64,000 bases of DNA, taken from Acidulodesulfobacterium_A sp049965795 (GTDB lineage: Bacteria; SZUA-79; Acidulodesulfobacterales; Acidulodesulfobacteraceae). Positions 1 to 7,470 of the stretch are shown in pieces. Position numbers and translations under genes: made by a program. Positions within the stretch are counted from its first letter, which is position 1. Each line of letters opens with the position of its first letter. The notes beneath the pieces are model-generated. The model saw only the letters and a program-made list of their open reading frames with translations, had not been told where the DNA came from and did no database searches. The stretch lies in assembly GCA_049965795.1 (NCBI GenBank), contig JBMFVW010000001.1:1-64000 (forward strand), given 5' to 3'.

Positions 1-941
1 AAAAGATCGTAAAAAGGACGTGAAAATCTTTTGTTTAAAAAAACGAATATCAATATGGTTGCTATAAAATATAAAACTATAAAAAGAATTATCGATTTAT
101 AGAGATTTAAAAGATAACCGAACCATTTGTATTGCCTTATGCCTGTGCCGAATATGCCTATAATTTTACCGTCGTAATTTTTTATCGGAACGTTATATAT
201 ATAAAAAGGCGTGCCTTTTACATTCAGCGATGTATAAATGCTTGTGCCTTTTTTTAAAACAATAGACTGTTTCTTTGTTATTTTTTGCCCTATACCTTCA
301 TACTTTTGTTTTTGGCTAAAAGAAATTGCCGATCTTACTGAGCCGTAATAGATACCGAAATTTACCGGCAAGTGTTTTTCAATTTTTATCTTTTTTAAAT
401 AAGCGCTGGTAATATCTTTATTTAAAATAATTATATAACCGTTCTTTTTGTTAAGCAGGCGATAAATCACCCTTAGTGCTATAAGACGGTCTGATTTATC
501 TCTTCCGAAGCCCGTAAAAATGTGCCTGTTTTTTGCAAAGATTATTCTTTTTAATCTTTCATAATATGGCTTTGATATTTTTATTTTTTCTAAATATTTA
601 TTATGTTTAAATTCCTTAATGTAATCTATTTTTCCGCTTTTTATTTTTATCAAGTTTATATTTGATATTTTTTTAGATTTAGCAGCATTTTGGATAAATC
701 TGTTTTTAAAATTGTGAGCTATTATATAATTGGCTTTTTCAATCATATAGCTTTTTTCATTTAAAAAAGCCATGGTGCCGGACATTAAATACGATTTCAA
801 CTCTTGTCTTAAGGATTTGCGGCTGTATATGGTAATATAATGGAGGGCTATAAGTATTCCTACCGAAAAAATAATAATATTCGACAGAATAAATAGGAAA
901 TAGATTTTAAATTTTATAGAATTTACTTTTAGCTTAGGCAT
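1..941 (-). CDS. Membrane-bound Cache-type sensor protein, C-terminus beyond window (partial)
   Basis: An open frame starts at ATG 941-939 and runs off the left edge with no stop (at least 313 residues). Translation gives an N-terminal transmembrane helix at about residues 11-36, then a Lys/Ile-rich extracytoplasmic domain of about 235 residues. That domain ends in a Cache-like strand (FYIYNVPIKNYDGKIIGIFG). A second hydrophobic helix follows, then a HAMP-like start (NKRFSRPFYDL). This layout is typical of sensor histidine kinases, diguanylate cyclases or methyl-accepting chemotaxis proteins with a periplasmic ligand-binding domain. The output domain lies outside the window, so the subtype cannot be decided. 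The gene is 137 bp downstream of atpE and is probably a separate unit. Confidence 0.7.
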   Translation of the reverse strand, partial: MPKLKVNSIKFKIYFLFILSNIIIFSVGILIALHYITIYSRKSLRQELKSYLMSGTMAFLNEKSYMIEKANYIIAHNFKNRFIQNAAKSKKISNINLIKIKSGKIDYIKEFKHNKYLEKIKISKPYYERLKRIIFAKNRHIFTGFGRDKSDRLIALRVIYRLLNKKNGYIIILNKDITSAYLKKIKIEKHLPVNFGIYYGSVRSAISFSQKQKYEGIGQKITKKQSIVLKKGTSIYTSLNVKGTPFYIYNVPIKNYDGKIIGIFGTGIRQYKWFGYLLNLYKSIILFIVLYFIATILIFVFLNKRFSRPFYDL

Positions 942-1078
942 TTTTCTCGTTTTTTTTTGATATCAAAATATTTAATATGCTTATATTTTAAGTATATAAC
1001 ATAAAAGGATTGTTTTTAACCAAATTACGTTATATAAAAACTTATTTATAAGAAAAATGCCGGCGGCTTAATCTTATT

Positions 1079-1468
1079 CTATTTTAAAAAAATACCTTTG
1101 AAGGGATTTGCATAAAAAAGAATAAACGTAATAAGCAGGGCATAAAGTGCTAAAGATTCCATAATAGCCATACCGGTTATCATCCAGACGATTAATTTTT
1201 TCTCCATGCCGGGATTTCTTCCCATAGATTCAAGTGCACCCCTTACCGCATTTCCCATGCCTACGCCTGCGCCGATAACGCCGAGACCGATGGCTAAACC
1301 GCCTCCGAGTGCCGAGAGTCCAAAAAACAGGCTTTTAGAAAATAACGCAGAACTATTAACCGCGTGATGCTGAACGGGCGCCGCAGCGGCCATAGCCTTT
1401 GCCGCAAAGCATTTTACTCCGTAAACGGAAACAGATAAAAAAGTAATGATAAAAACGAGATATTTCAT
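1079..1468 (-). CDS. atpE: ATP synthase F0 subunit c with N-terminal signal extension
   Basis: Subunit c forms the membrane rotor ring of F-type ATP synthase. Two hairpin helices are visible at about residues 49-80 (glycine-rich) and 92-121, joined by the polar loop RNP (84-86). The ion-carrying carboxylate is Glu104 in AIMESLALY. The position that is Gln in Na+-binding c subunits (GVGQG) is Met here (GVGMG, Met71), which favours H+ over Na+; that is inference. At 129 residues it is longer than the usual 75-95, because an N-terminal stretch of about 45 residues starts with a signal-peptide-like hydrophobic segment. A good ribosome site (GGAGG) precedes the ATG. It is the last gene of atpZ-I-B-E. 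Confidence 0.95.
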   Translation of the reverse strand: MKYLVFIITFLSVSVYGVKCFAAKAMAAAAPVQHHAVNSSALFSKSLFFGLSALGGGLAIGLGVIGAGVGMGNAVRGALESMGRNPGMEKKLIVWMITGMAIMESLALYALLITFILFYANPFKGIFLK

Positions 1469-1531
1469 AATTAAAAACCCTCCGGTTTGATTTTATAATA
1501 TTTTAAAAAATTTAATTTTGCCTGCTAAATT

Positions 1532-2188
1532 CTAATGTTCTTCCTCTAACGACAGCGCAATATATATAATAGCAAGCAGGTAAAAAACGAATGCCTGCAT
1601 TAAATCCGTAAATATCTGCATGTACATCATAATTGCCGGAATTACCCATGGAAGAAGAAACAATAAAACCGTAACCATAAATTCTTCCGCAAAAATATTT
1701 GCAAATAATCGCAGCGCATGCGAAAACGGGCGGGACAATGCCGACATAATTTCTATTATTATCATTATCGGCGCAATAATTAAAAGCGGTCCTAAAAATT
1801 TTTTTATGTAATGAGCTTTATGTTTTTTAATACCTACTGCGTGCGAAAGAAAAAAAACTATTAAAGCAAGAGCGGCGGTCGTATCGATAGTAGCGGTAGG
1901 CGAAGTAAAGCCCGGAATCGAACCTATCAAGTTTGAAAAAAGGATAAATATTGAAAATGAGGCGATTAAAGGCAAATATATCGCTCCTTCGTCACCTATA
2001 ATTTCTTTTAAAAAATATTCCGTCATTATATAAATAAGCTCAAAAAAGCTTTGCAAACTTCCCGGCACCGTTTTCAGATTTCTTCCAGCTATAAACGCAA
2101 CTGTTAGTATCCCGGCCATAACTATTACGGTCATCGTCCAGTAAACGGGTATTCCTTGTATGTGAAATAAAATTGGAGCTTTTAACAT
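1532..2188 (-). CDS. atpB: ATP synthase F0 subunit a
   Basis: Subunit a provides the proton half-channels next to the c ring. The essential arginine is present in SHALRLFANI (Arg160, equivalent to E. coli Arg210). A glutamine in the last helix (Gln198, LMQAFVFYLL) matches the conserved Gln252 position. At 218 residues it has the short form common outside Gammaproteobacteria, with five or six hydrophobic helices. It lies between atpI (upstream) and atpE (63 bp downstream) on the same strand. The other F-ATPase subunits are not in this window, so the F0 rotor genes are split from F1 as in many Deltaproteobacteria. Confidence 0.96.
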   Translation of the reverse strand: MLKAPILFHIQGIPVYWTMTVIVMAGILTVAFIAGRNLKTVPGSLQSFFELIYIMTEYFLKEIIGDEGAIYLPLIASFSIFILFSNLIGSIPGFTSPTATIDTTAALALIVFFLSHAVGIKKHKAHYIKKFLGPLLIIAPIMIIIEIMSALSRPFSHALRLFANIFAEEFMVTVLLFLLPWVIPAIMMYMQIFTDLMQAFVFYLLAIIYIALSLEEEH

Positions 2189-2225
2189 ATTTTATATTGT
2201 TTATTTATAATTTATTCAAAAAGAT

Positions 2226-2621
2226 TTATTCTTCAGCCATGTAATTAAGCGAATGCCTGAAAGGAATAAACAATAACGCTACGGAAACAGGAGTTACGGT
2301 AATCCCTGCGGCTATTAAAACAAAATTAAGATTAATAAACTTATTTAATATTATAAAAAAAATCGTTATTATGAGCAAGTCTTTTATTAGATTTAAATTT
2401 AATTTAAAAGGTTTAATTTTTTTAATATTCCTAAAAATATATAGCGTAGTATCGGTAAATAAAAAAAATGATATTGCGAATCCTATAAAAATTCCCGCAA
2501 TACAGTTTATTTTTGGAAAAATTATATTAATTGACAGCGACGATATCAAAGCAATAACAACACCGTAAACAAAGGTTTTTGATATAATCTGAAATTTTAA
2601 TGATTTTTTACGGTTTTTCAT
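2226..2621 (-). CDS. atpI: AtpI-like ATP synthase accessory membrane protein
   Basis: A small four-helix membrane protein (131 residues from the chosen start) in the atpI slot directly before atpB. AtpI proteins help assemble the c ring. Hydrophobic helices are at roughly residues 13-30, 36-52, 75-92 and 97-117. The frame is open upstream to an ATG at 2684. I prefer ATG 2621 (MKNRKKSLKF) because it overlaps the atpZ stop by only 14 bases and lies next to a purine-rich AAAGAGAG site; the longer form would overlap atpZ by 77 bases. Sequence conservation is weak, so the name rests on topology and gene order. Confidence 0.7.
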   Translation of the reverse strand: MKNRKKSLKFQIISKTFVYGVVIALISSLSINIIFPKINCIAGIFIGFAISFFLFTDTTLYIFRNIKKIKPFKLNLNLIKDLLIITIFFIILNKFINLNFVLIAAGITVTPVSVALLFIPFRHSLNYMAEE

Positions 2622-2823
2622 TGAGCTCTCTTTTAACGGCTTTATATATTTCGTAAATACCCGCAATGAAACCAAGTACGGCAAAAATTGCTAAAAAAAG
2701 GTACTTAAAATTTAAATATTTGTCTATTTCTATTCCTATAAAAATGCCTATTAAAACGGATATAATCAGATTTAATCCCAAAGAGCTCATTCTTGCAATC
2801 TGTTTTATGAATTCTTTGTCCAT
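2608..2823 (-). CDS. atpZ: AtpZ/AtpI-family F0 accessory protein
   Basis: A 71-residue protein with two transmembrane helices separated by a short GIEIDKYL turn, typical of the AtpZ (F0F1-ATPase subunit, Mg/Ca transport-like) family that precedes atpI in split F0 operons. It begins MDKEFIKQIARMSSLG and ends in a basic tail. It is the first gene of the atpZ-I-B-E unit and overlaps the atpI start by 14 bases, which suggests translational coupling. A long inverted repeat separates it from the cytochrome operon upstream (2859-2928). Confidence 0.8.
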   Translation of the reverse strand: MDKEFIKQIARMSSLGLNLIISVLIGIFIGIEIDKYLNFKYLFLAIFAVLGFIAGIYEIYKAVKRELNEKP

Positions 2824-2858
2824 TTTTATTTCTAATTAATAATTTATATAAATAAATA

Positions 2859-2928
2859 AAGGCATTTAACGTATTTTAATTATATCATTTATTGCGATAT
2901 AAAATATATTAAATACGATAAATGCCTT
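2859..2928. terminator. Long imperfect inverted repeat between bc operon and atp operon
   Basis: The arm AAGGCATTTAACGTATTT on the left is mirrored by AAATACGATAAATGCCTT on the right, with one mismatch at the centre of the arm and an AT-rich loop of about 34 bases. Read on the minus strand it lies just after the cytochrome c stop and is followed by a T-rich stretch. It is therefore likely to end or attenuate transcription from the bc operon before atpZ. A processing site or an operator are alternatives. Confidence 0.45.
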
Positions 2929-2953
2929 AAAGAAAAAGCTAACTTGCTAAAAT

Positions 2954-4489
2954 TTATTTCTTTTTAGCAGCTTTTTTCATTTTTTTTGCATTAGCCGGTT
3001 TAGAAGCTTTAGCAGGAGTTCCCCAAGGCAAAGATGCCGGAGGAGTCCATTTCTTATGTTCTTTTGCCAAATGCTGATTATACGCTATAATGTTTAAAGA
3101 ATTTAAATAATGGATAACTTCTTTAGCTTGCGCCGTTGATATCGGACATCCGTTAACATCTTTCATTTGATGAATAACAAGATTTTTCCAGTCTCCATAA
3201 TTTTTTCCGTTATACCTTTCAACCCTGTTTAACGTATGACATATAACGCACTTGTCGTGCAACGCGCCAAATCCTTTTTTAACGGGCCATGGATAAACTA
3301 CGGGCGGAACGTATTTTGTTCCGTTTAGGTTCATAGCCTGATAAATAATTCTGTTTGTTCCTCTTGCGGCGATTTTCATATATCCCATAACCGGAACGTT
3401 AACCGCGACGCAAAGCCCGCCAAGTATTAAAAAAATCTGCGGAAATTTGGAAATATTGCCGAATTTAAAATTCGGCGTAAGGTCTTTTAGATAATAACCG
3501 AGAACTAAAAAACCTGTAATAAAAAGTCCGGCAAGGGACAAATACTTAACCGGCTGCATATTGCCCAGCATGCCCATGGTTGTCGGGAGCATTCCAAAGC
3601 CTAAAGAAACAAGTCCGACTATTATAAGAAAGACTATAAGTCCTACGGATACCGTCGGTTTCTTTTTATCTCTTCCGTTAATAAGTTTCCACAACATGTA
3701 TATATACTGTAATATCAACGATGCTCCGAGCGTGCCGAGAAAAGTGTACATTATCCACTGATATTTTCCGAGCATTATCCTGTTAAAACCGGAACTTGCC
3801 GTTGCCCTGAAATGTTTAAACCAGCCGAAATAAATTACGGGGTACATAACCAAAAACATAACGGTTATGATACTTGCAAACGAACCCATCCAGTCGTAAA
3901 ATTCTTTATCTTCCTGTTTAGAAGAAATTATGTATCTTATTCCTGCCCATATAGCAAGCAGTGCGCCGGCCAGAGCAAAAATTTCGATATTTTTTTCAAT
4001 AATTAAGAGCAGAACCATCGGCGTTCTAATAGCAGTCTGCGGGGTCGGCCCTAATGTATAGCTTTCAGAAATCGTATAAAAAACATCGGAAGCAAAACCT
4101 GCTAAAAAGGTAACTATACCGATAAATACGTTCCACCCTTGATGCTTTCCCTCGCCTTTTCTGTCAAAACCGGCATAATATATTGCGCCGAGAACTAGAA
4201 ACGCAAGCAAAAAGTCCATCGATAAGGCTATAACTCCCGGCTGTAGTTTATTCATAAGTATCCAGAAATTAGGAATTCCGTTCCTTAGGAGACTTAAAAA
4301 ATAAAAATAAAGGATAGTCTGTATGGTGCCTATAACTAAAGCACACATAATCAACGGTTTGGCAAGTCTGAAATAGCGGTCTTCTTTTTTAAATATCCCG
4401 ATATACTGGGATATGAAGGCAATCGCCATAAATCCTATCGCCAGCCTGTTTATAAATAGATTTACTATATCTATAACACCTAAATTCAT
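2954..4489 (-). CDS. Polytopic membrane protein with C-terminal monohaem cytochrome c domain (bc complex third subunit)
   Basis: A 511-residue protein encoded 21 bp after cytochrome b in the Rieske-cytb operon. About ten hydrophobic helices span residues 9-373. They are followed by one class I cytochrome c domain with the haem site CVICH (414-418), a likely distal Met442 in VIHQMKDV and the closing helix AKEVIHYLNSL. The end is a low-complexity Ala/Lys/Pro tail. It stands where cytochrome c1 or f would be encoded, so it probably takes electrons from the Rieske centre. The helical part has only His116 and His226, both near loops, so intramembrane b haems are not evident. I do not recognise the helical part with confidence; a very distant relation to cytochrome bd-type helices is possible but unsupported. 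Confidence 0.75.
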   Translation of the reverse strand: MNLGVIDIVNLFINRLAIGFMAIAFISQYIGIFKKEDRYFRLAKPLIMCALVIGTIQTILYFYFLSLLRNGIPNFWILMNKLQPGVIALSMDFLLAFLVLGAIYYAGFDRKGEGKHQGWNVFIGIVTFLAGFASDVFYTISESYTLGPTPQTAIRTPMVLLLIIEKNIEIFALAGALLAIWAGIRYIISSKQEDKEFYDWMGSFASIITVMFLVMYPVIYFGWFKHFRATASSGFNRIMLGKYQWIMYTFLGTLGASLILQYIYMLWKLINGRDKKKPTVSVGLIVFLIIVGLVSLGFGMLPTTMGMLGNMQPVKYLSLAGLFITGFLVLGYYLKDLTPNFKFGNISKFPQIFLILGGLCVAVNVPVMGYMKIAARGTNRIIYQAMNLNGTKYVPPVVYPWPVKKGFGALHDKCVICHTLNRVERYNGKNYGDWKNLVIHQMKDVNGCPISTAQAKEVIHYLNSLNIIAYNQHLAKEHKKWTPPASLPWGTPAKASKPANAKKMKKAAKKK

Positions 4490-4510
4490 TGTATTTACTC
4501 CTCTTTTTAT

Positions 4511-5617
4511 TTATACGGTAGCAGGCGCTTTTGGTTCGCCGCCGATTAATGTTAAGTAGACTAACAAAAGGAGAAACAAAATCCCAAGTACCGTTGCCGC
4601 AGGTCTTTTAAAAGGACTTCTTTCGTGTCCCCTGTCTATAAAAGGCAATACGAAAAGTATCGCAAAACCTATTGCAGGAACAAGAAACGTGGAAAATATT
4701 ATAAGTCCGTGACCGGGGAAATATTTAAGCAGTTCTTCGTTGGCAAGGAAATACCAGTCTGCTTCCGGCGCAAAATTTAAAGCAAGAGGTCTGTACATAG
4801 GTCCTATCGCCGCTCCGTAATAAACGGCAAGGAAATAAATCACGGCAAATACGCCGAGCGCCACTATCATATCTTTAAACAGCTGGTCCGGAAAAAACGG
4901 AACAGTTGCATCCGGATGTTTCCATTTATTAATATCGTCGTCGGAGAGCTTGCTGTTTTTGTATTCCAATGCCATACCCTGCTCTCCGGTTTTTCTTACT
5001 AAGAAAATATGTATGGGTATAAACATAATTACTACTATAGGTAAAAGCCAGACGTGAACTGCAAATATGTGCTGCATAGTCAAAACCGACGTTTCGGTTC
5101 CGCCTTTTACCAATATTCTTAAAAATCCTCCAATGATAGGTATATGCGATGCTACGTTATCTAAAACGTTTATCGTCCACCATGAATTTTCGTTTCCTAT
5201 AAGCATGTAGCCCGTCAAACCAAGTATTACTACGACGGAAAATAGAACCATTCCTGCAACCCACTGCATTTCTCTCGGTTTTTTATACGAACCGGAAAAA
5301 TAAACCCTGGACATGTGCACGAGAAGTATAAAAATCATCGTAAAAGCACCCCATAAGTGGATACCCAGTACGATATTGCCGAGTAAAACATGATGCTTTA
5401 AAAAATAAGTGGAGTTTCTCGCCATAGGAAAATATGGCACGTAATAGAACAAAAGAAACATTCCCGTTACGACCTGAATTATGAAAAGAAAAGCCAGCAA
5501 ACTGCCGAAAGTATATGCCCAACCGCCTCTCGCCGGAATTCTTTCTCCGTTAAACTCATTTATTAATTCGGTTAGACCAATTCTTTCGTCAAACCATTCC
5601 TGAATTTTTTTAAACAT
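4511..5617 (-). CDS. petB: Cytochrome b (b6 plus subunit IV fusion) of bc complex
   Basis: Quinol-oxidising cytochrome b of a bc/b6f-type complex, 368 residues with about eight helices. Haem ligand pairs are His87/His101 (GIHLWGAF, LVHMSRVY) and His188/His203 (FAVHVW, IPIHIFLVRKTG). The second pair is 15 apart, the b6-type spacing, rather than 14 as in mitochondrial bc1. The C-terminal third matches subunit IV; its quinol-site PEWY motif appears as a variant in PEADWYFLANEELL. The start codon overlaps the Rieske stop by one base (TGATG), so the two are translationally coupled. It acts in the cytoplasmic membrane with the Rieske protein and the downstream cytochrome c. Confidence 0.95.
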   Translation of the reverse strand: MFKKIQEWFDERIGLTELINEFNGERIPARGGWAYTFGSLLAFLFIIQVVTGMFLLFYYVPYFPMARNSTYFLKHHVLLGNIVLGIHLWGAFTMIFILLVHMSRVYFSGSYKKPREMQWVAGMVLFSVVVILGLTGYMLIGNENSWWTINVLDNVASHIPIIGGFLRILVKGGTETSVLTMQHIFAVHVWLLPIVVIMFIPIHIFLVRKTGEQGMALEYKNSKLSDDDINKWKHPDATVPFFPDQLFKDMIVALGVFAVIYFLAVYYGAAIGPMYRPLALNFAPEADWYFLANEELLKYFPGHGLIIFSTFLVPAIGFAILFVLPFIDRGHERSPFKRPAATVLGILFLLLLVYLTLIGGEPKAPATV

Positions 5618-6138
5618 CAGACCCCCCTGTCCTTTGGATTATCCATAAACTTATTTTGAATTAAAACTTTACCGTTATGTAATTTGTGAACCCATTGAAA
5701 TAAAGGTCTTGGCGGCGGACCACCTACCACCTTGCCGAGAACGTTAAACATGCCGCCGTGGCACGGGCATAAAAATTTCTGTCTTGCGGGTATCCAGTGG
5801 AGAGGACATCCTAAATGAGTGCATTGATTGGAAAAGAAATAAAGTTTTCCGGTTATATCTTTAACGACTATAACCTGTCTTGGAAGAGTGTTGATTGTCC
5901 AGCCTTCTTTTACCCTGAAGTAAACCGGAACAAACTTTGGCGTTAAGGGCTCGATTTTCTTTAAATCGTCAATTTTACCGAGTTCAGCCCATACTATGTC
6001 TCTTTTTTTGAACAGCGGACTTAAAATTTCGCCAAGTATAGGTATTGCAACTGCAACGCCTATTATTGCCGAAATTAATCCAATAACAACCGTCATAAAA
6101 GTTCGCCTTGACGGCGAATCTTCCGAACTTTTAGTCAT
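5617..6138 (-). CDS. petA: Rieske [2Fe-2S] iron-sulfur protein of bc complex
   Basis: The 173-residue protein transfers electrons from quinol to cytochrome c. It begins with a Tat-like twin-arginine segment (SRRTFMTVVIG, residues 10-20) and a membrane anchor helix to about residue 40. The cluster motifs are CTHLGC (106-111) and CPCHGG (124-129). Ligands are therefore Cys106, His108, Cys124 and His127, with Cys111 and Cys126 forming the expected disulfide. A proline loop (GGPPPRPL) follows. It is the first gene of the three-gene operon and is divergent from a sigma-54 activator across a 257-bp AT-rich spacer. Confidence 0.97.
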   Translation of the reverse strand: MTKSSEDSPSRRTFMTVVIGLISAIIGVAVAIPILGEILSPLFKKRDIVWAELGKIDDLKKIEPLTPKFVPVYFRVKEGWTINTLPRQVIVVKDITGKLYFFSNQCTHLGCPLHWIPARQKFLCPCHGGMFNVLGKVVGGPPPRPLFQWVHKLHNGKVLIQNKFMDNPKDRGV

Positions 6139-6395
6139 TTTACCCCCCTTTATTAAAGTAGTTTATTTAGTTATGCATATGGTTTTAACCCTTAAAATCT
6201 GCGGTATTTTTTTAACACTAAATGTAATTTTTTATCACTTAAGAAGCAAAAAGTCAATATATTTTTTTAAACAGATGTTTTTAAACTATATTTAAAATCC
6301 TGTTAAAAATTTGATTTTAAATTAAAAATGTTGTATAAGGAATTAAAAGCCTTTTGCACTATGCGAATTAATTAATAATTTTATCTGCATCTAAA

Positions 6396-7397
6396 ATGAA
6401 TTTACAGAATGAATTAATAGAACGCTACACAGAAGAGTTTCCTGATTCAAGAATCGGGAAGTGCATAAAAATCATTGAACGAGCGGCAAAAGCGAAAACA
6501 AATCTTCTTATTCAAGGTGAAACCGGCACAGGAAAAACTACGCTTATTAATTTTGTATCAAAAAAAATTTTTCCGTCAAAGCCTTTAGTAACCGTTTCCT
6601 GTTTTAATTTATCCGGCGAGCTTTTTCAATCGGTGCTTTGCGGACATCTGAAGGGTGCGTTTACGGGCGCGGTTGAAACTACGCAGGGCAAAGCCCAAAC
6701 GGCCGATAACGGAGTATTGTTTTTCGACGACGTGGACACTTTAACTATGGATAATCAGTCTAAACTCTTATACTTTCTTGATTATCGCGTGTGCGAAAAA
6801 GTAGGCAGTACTGTGCCCGAATTGCTGAACTTATGGACGGCGTTCTCTACTAATTCTAATATCGAAGAAAAAATAACAACGGGATTTATGAGGGAAGATT
6901 TTTATTATAGGATTTCCACTATTAAGGTTAGCATACCTCCTTTGAGGCAAAGACCCAATTTTATAAGATATTTCATTGAAAATTACTTGAAAAGCTTGAA
7001 AATTTCGTATTGTAAAAAATTTATGAAAGAATGCCTCGAATACGAGTGGCCGGGGAATATCAGGGAAATGACTTCGGCTCTTGACAGAATTCTTATTTTA
7101 AATTACGACGGATGTAAAAAAGTTCAATCGCTTAAAGAGTGCGGCATCGATACGCGGCGTCATAAACGCAAAAACGAAAATCCTGCGCAAAATGTTTCGA
7201 AAAGTTATCAATCGGGATTAAGTCAAAACGGCGGCGGAGAAGATATTTTCGATATAGCTTCGGAGAAAAGCAGAATTATGTCGGCATTAAAAAAAGCAAA
7301 ATACAAAAGAAATAAGGCATGTAAAATATTGGATATTTCTTATTCTACGCTGTGGAGGAAATTAAAACGATACGAAATTTACGAAAGCCTCAGATAA
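6396..7397 (+). CDS. Sigma-54 dependent transcriptional activator without N-terminal sensor domain
   Basis: This is a bacterial enhancer-binding protein of 333 residues. The AAA+ core starts almost at the N-terminus. It has Walker A GETGTGKT (41-48), the sigma-54 contact loop GAFTGA (87-92), Walker B VLFFDDVD (107-114) and an arginine-finger region REDFYYRI. A Fis-type helix-turn-helix sits at about residues 290-330 (KRNKACKILDISYSTLWRKL). There is no receiver, GAF or PAS domain, so activity must be controlled by expression level or a partner protein. It is divergent from the Rieske/cytochrome operon. I found no clear -24/-12 promoter (GG-N10-GC) in the shared spacer, so its targets are unknown. 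No clear ribosome site precedes the ATG. Confidence 0.9.
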   Translation: MNLQNELIERYTEEFPDSRIGKCIKIIERAAKAKTNLLIQGETGTGKTTLINFVSKKIFPSKPLVTVSCFNLSGELFQSVLCGHLKGAFTGAVETTQGKAQTADNGVLFFDDVDTLTMDNQSKLLYFLDYRVCEKVGSTVPELLNLWTAFSTNSNIEEKITTGFMREDFYYRISTIKVSIPPLRQRPNFIRYFIENYLKSLKISYCKKFMKECLEYEWPGNIREMTSALDRILILNYDGCKKVQSLKECGIDTRRHKRKNENPAQNVSKSYQSGLSQNGGGEDIFDIASEKSRIMSALKKAKYKRNKACKILDISYSTLWRKLKRYEIYESLR

Positions 7398-7400
7398 ATA

Positions 7401-7446
7401 AAAACCCCATCCGCCGTTCATGAAAACGGGGATGGGGAAGTTTTAG
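7401..7446. terminator. Bidirectional hairpin terminator between convergent genes
   Basis: The hairpin pairs CCCCATCC with GGATGGGG (8 bp). A single unpaired G and five further pairs (CCGTT with AACGG) follow, closing on a short loop; it spans 7405-7437. A TTTT tract follows on the plus strand, and a TTTTTATTT tract follows on the minus strand. It lies between the ends of the convergent sigma-54 activator and H+-ATPase genes and should serve both. Confidence 0.75.
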
Positions 7447-7470
7447 CCTGCCTGTCCGGTAAAAACAGAA

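Noticed and set aside
6139..6395. A -24/-12 (sigma-54) promoter for the Rieske operon or activator
   Set aside because: No GG-N10-GC pair with suitable flanks was found by eye in either direction.
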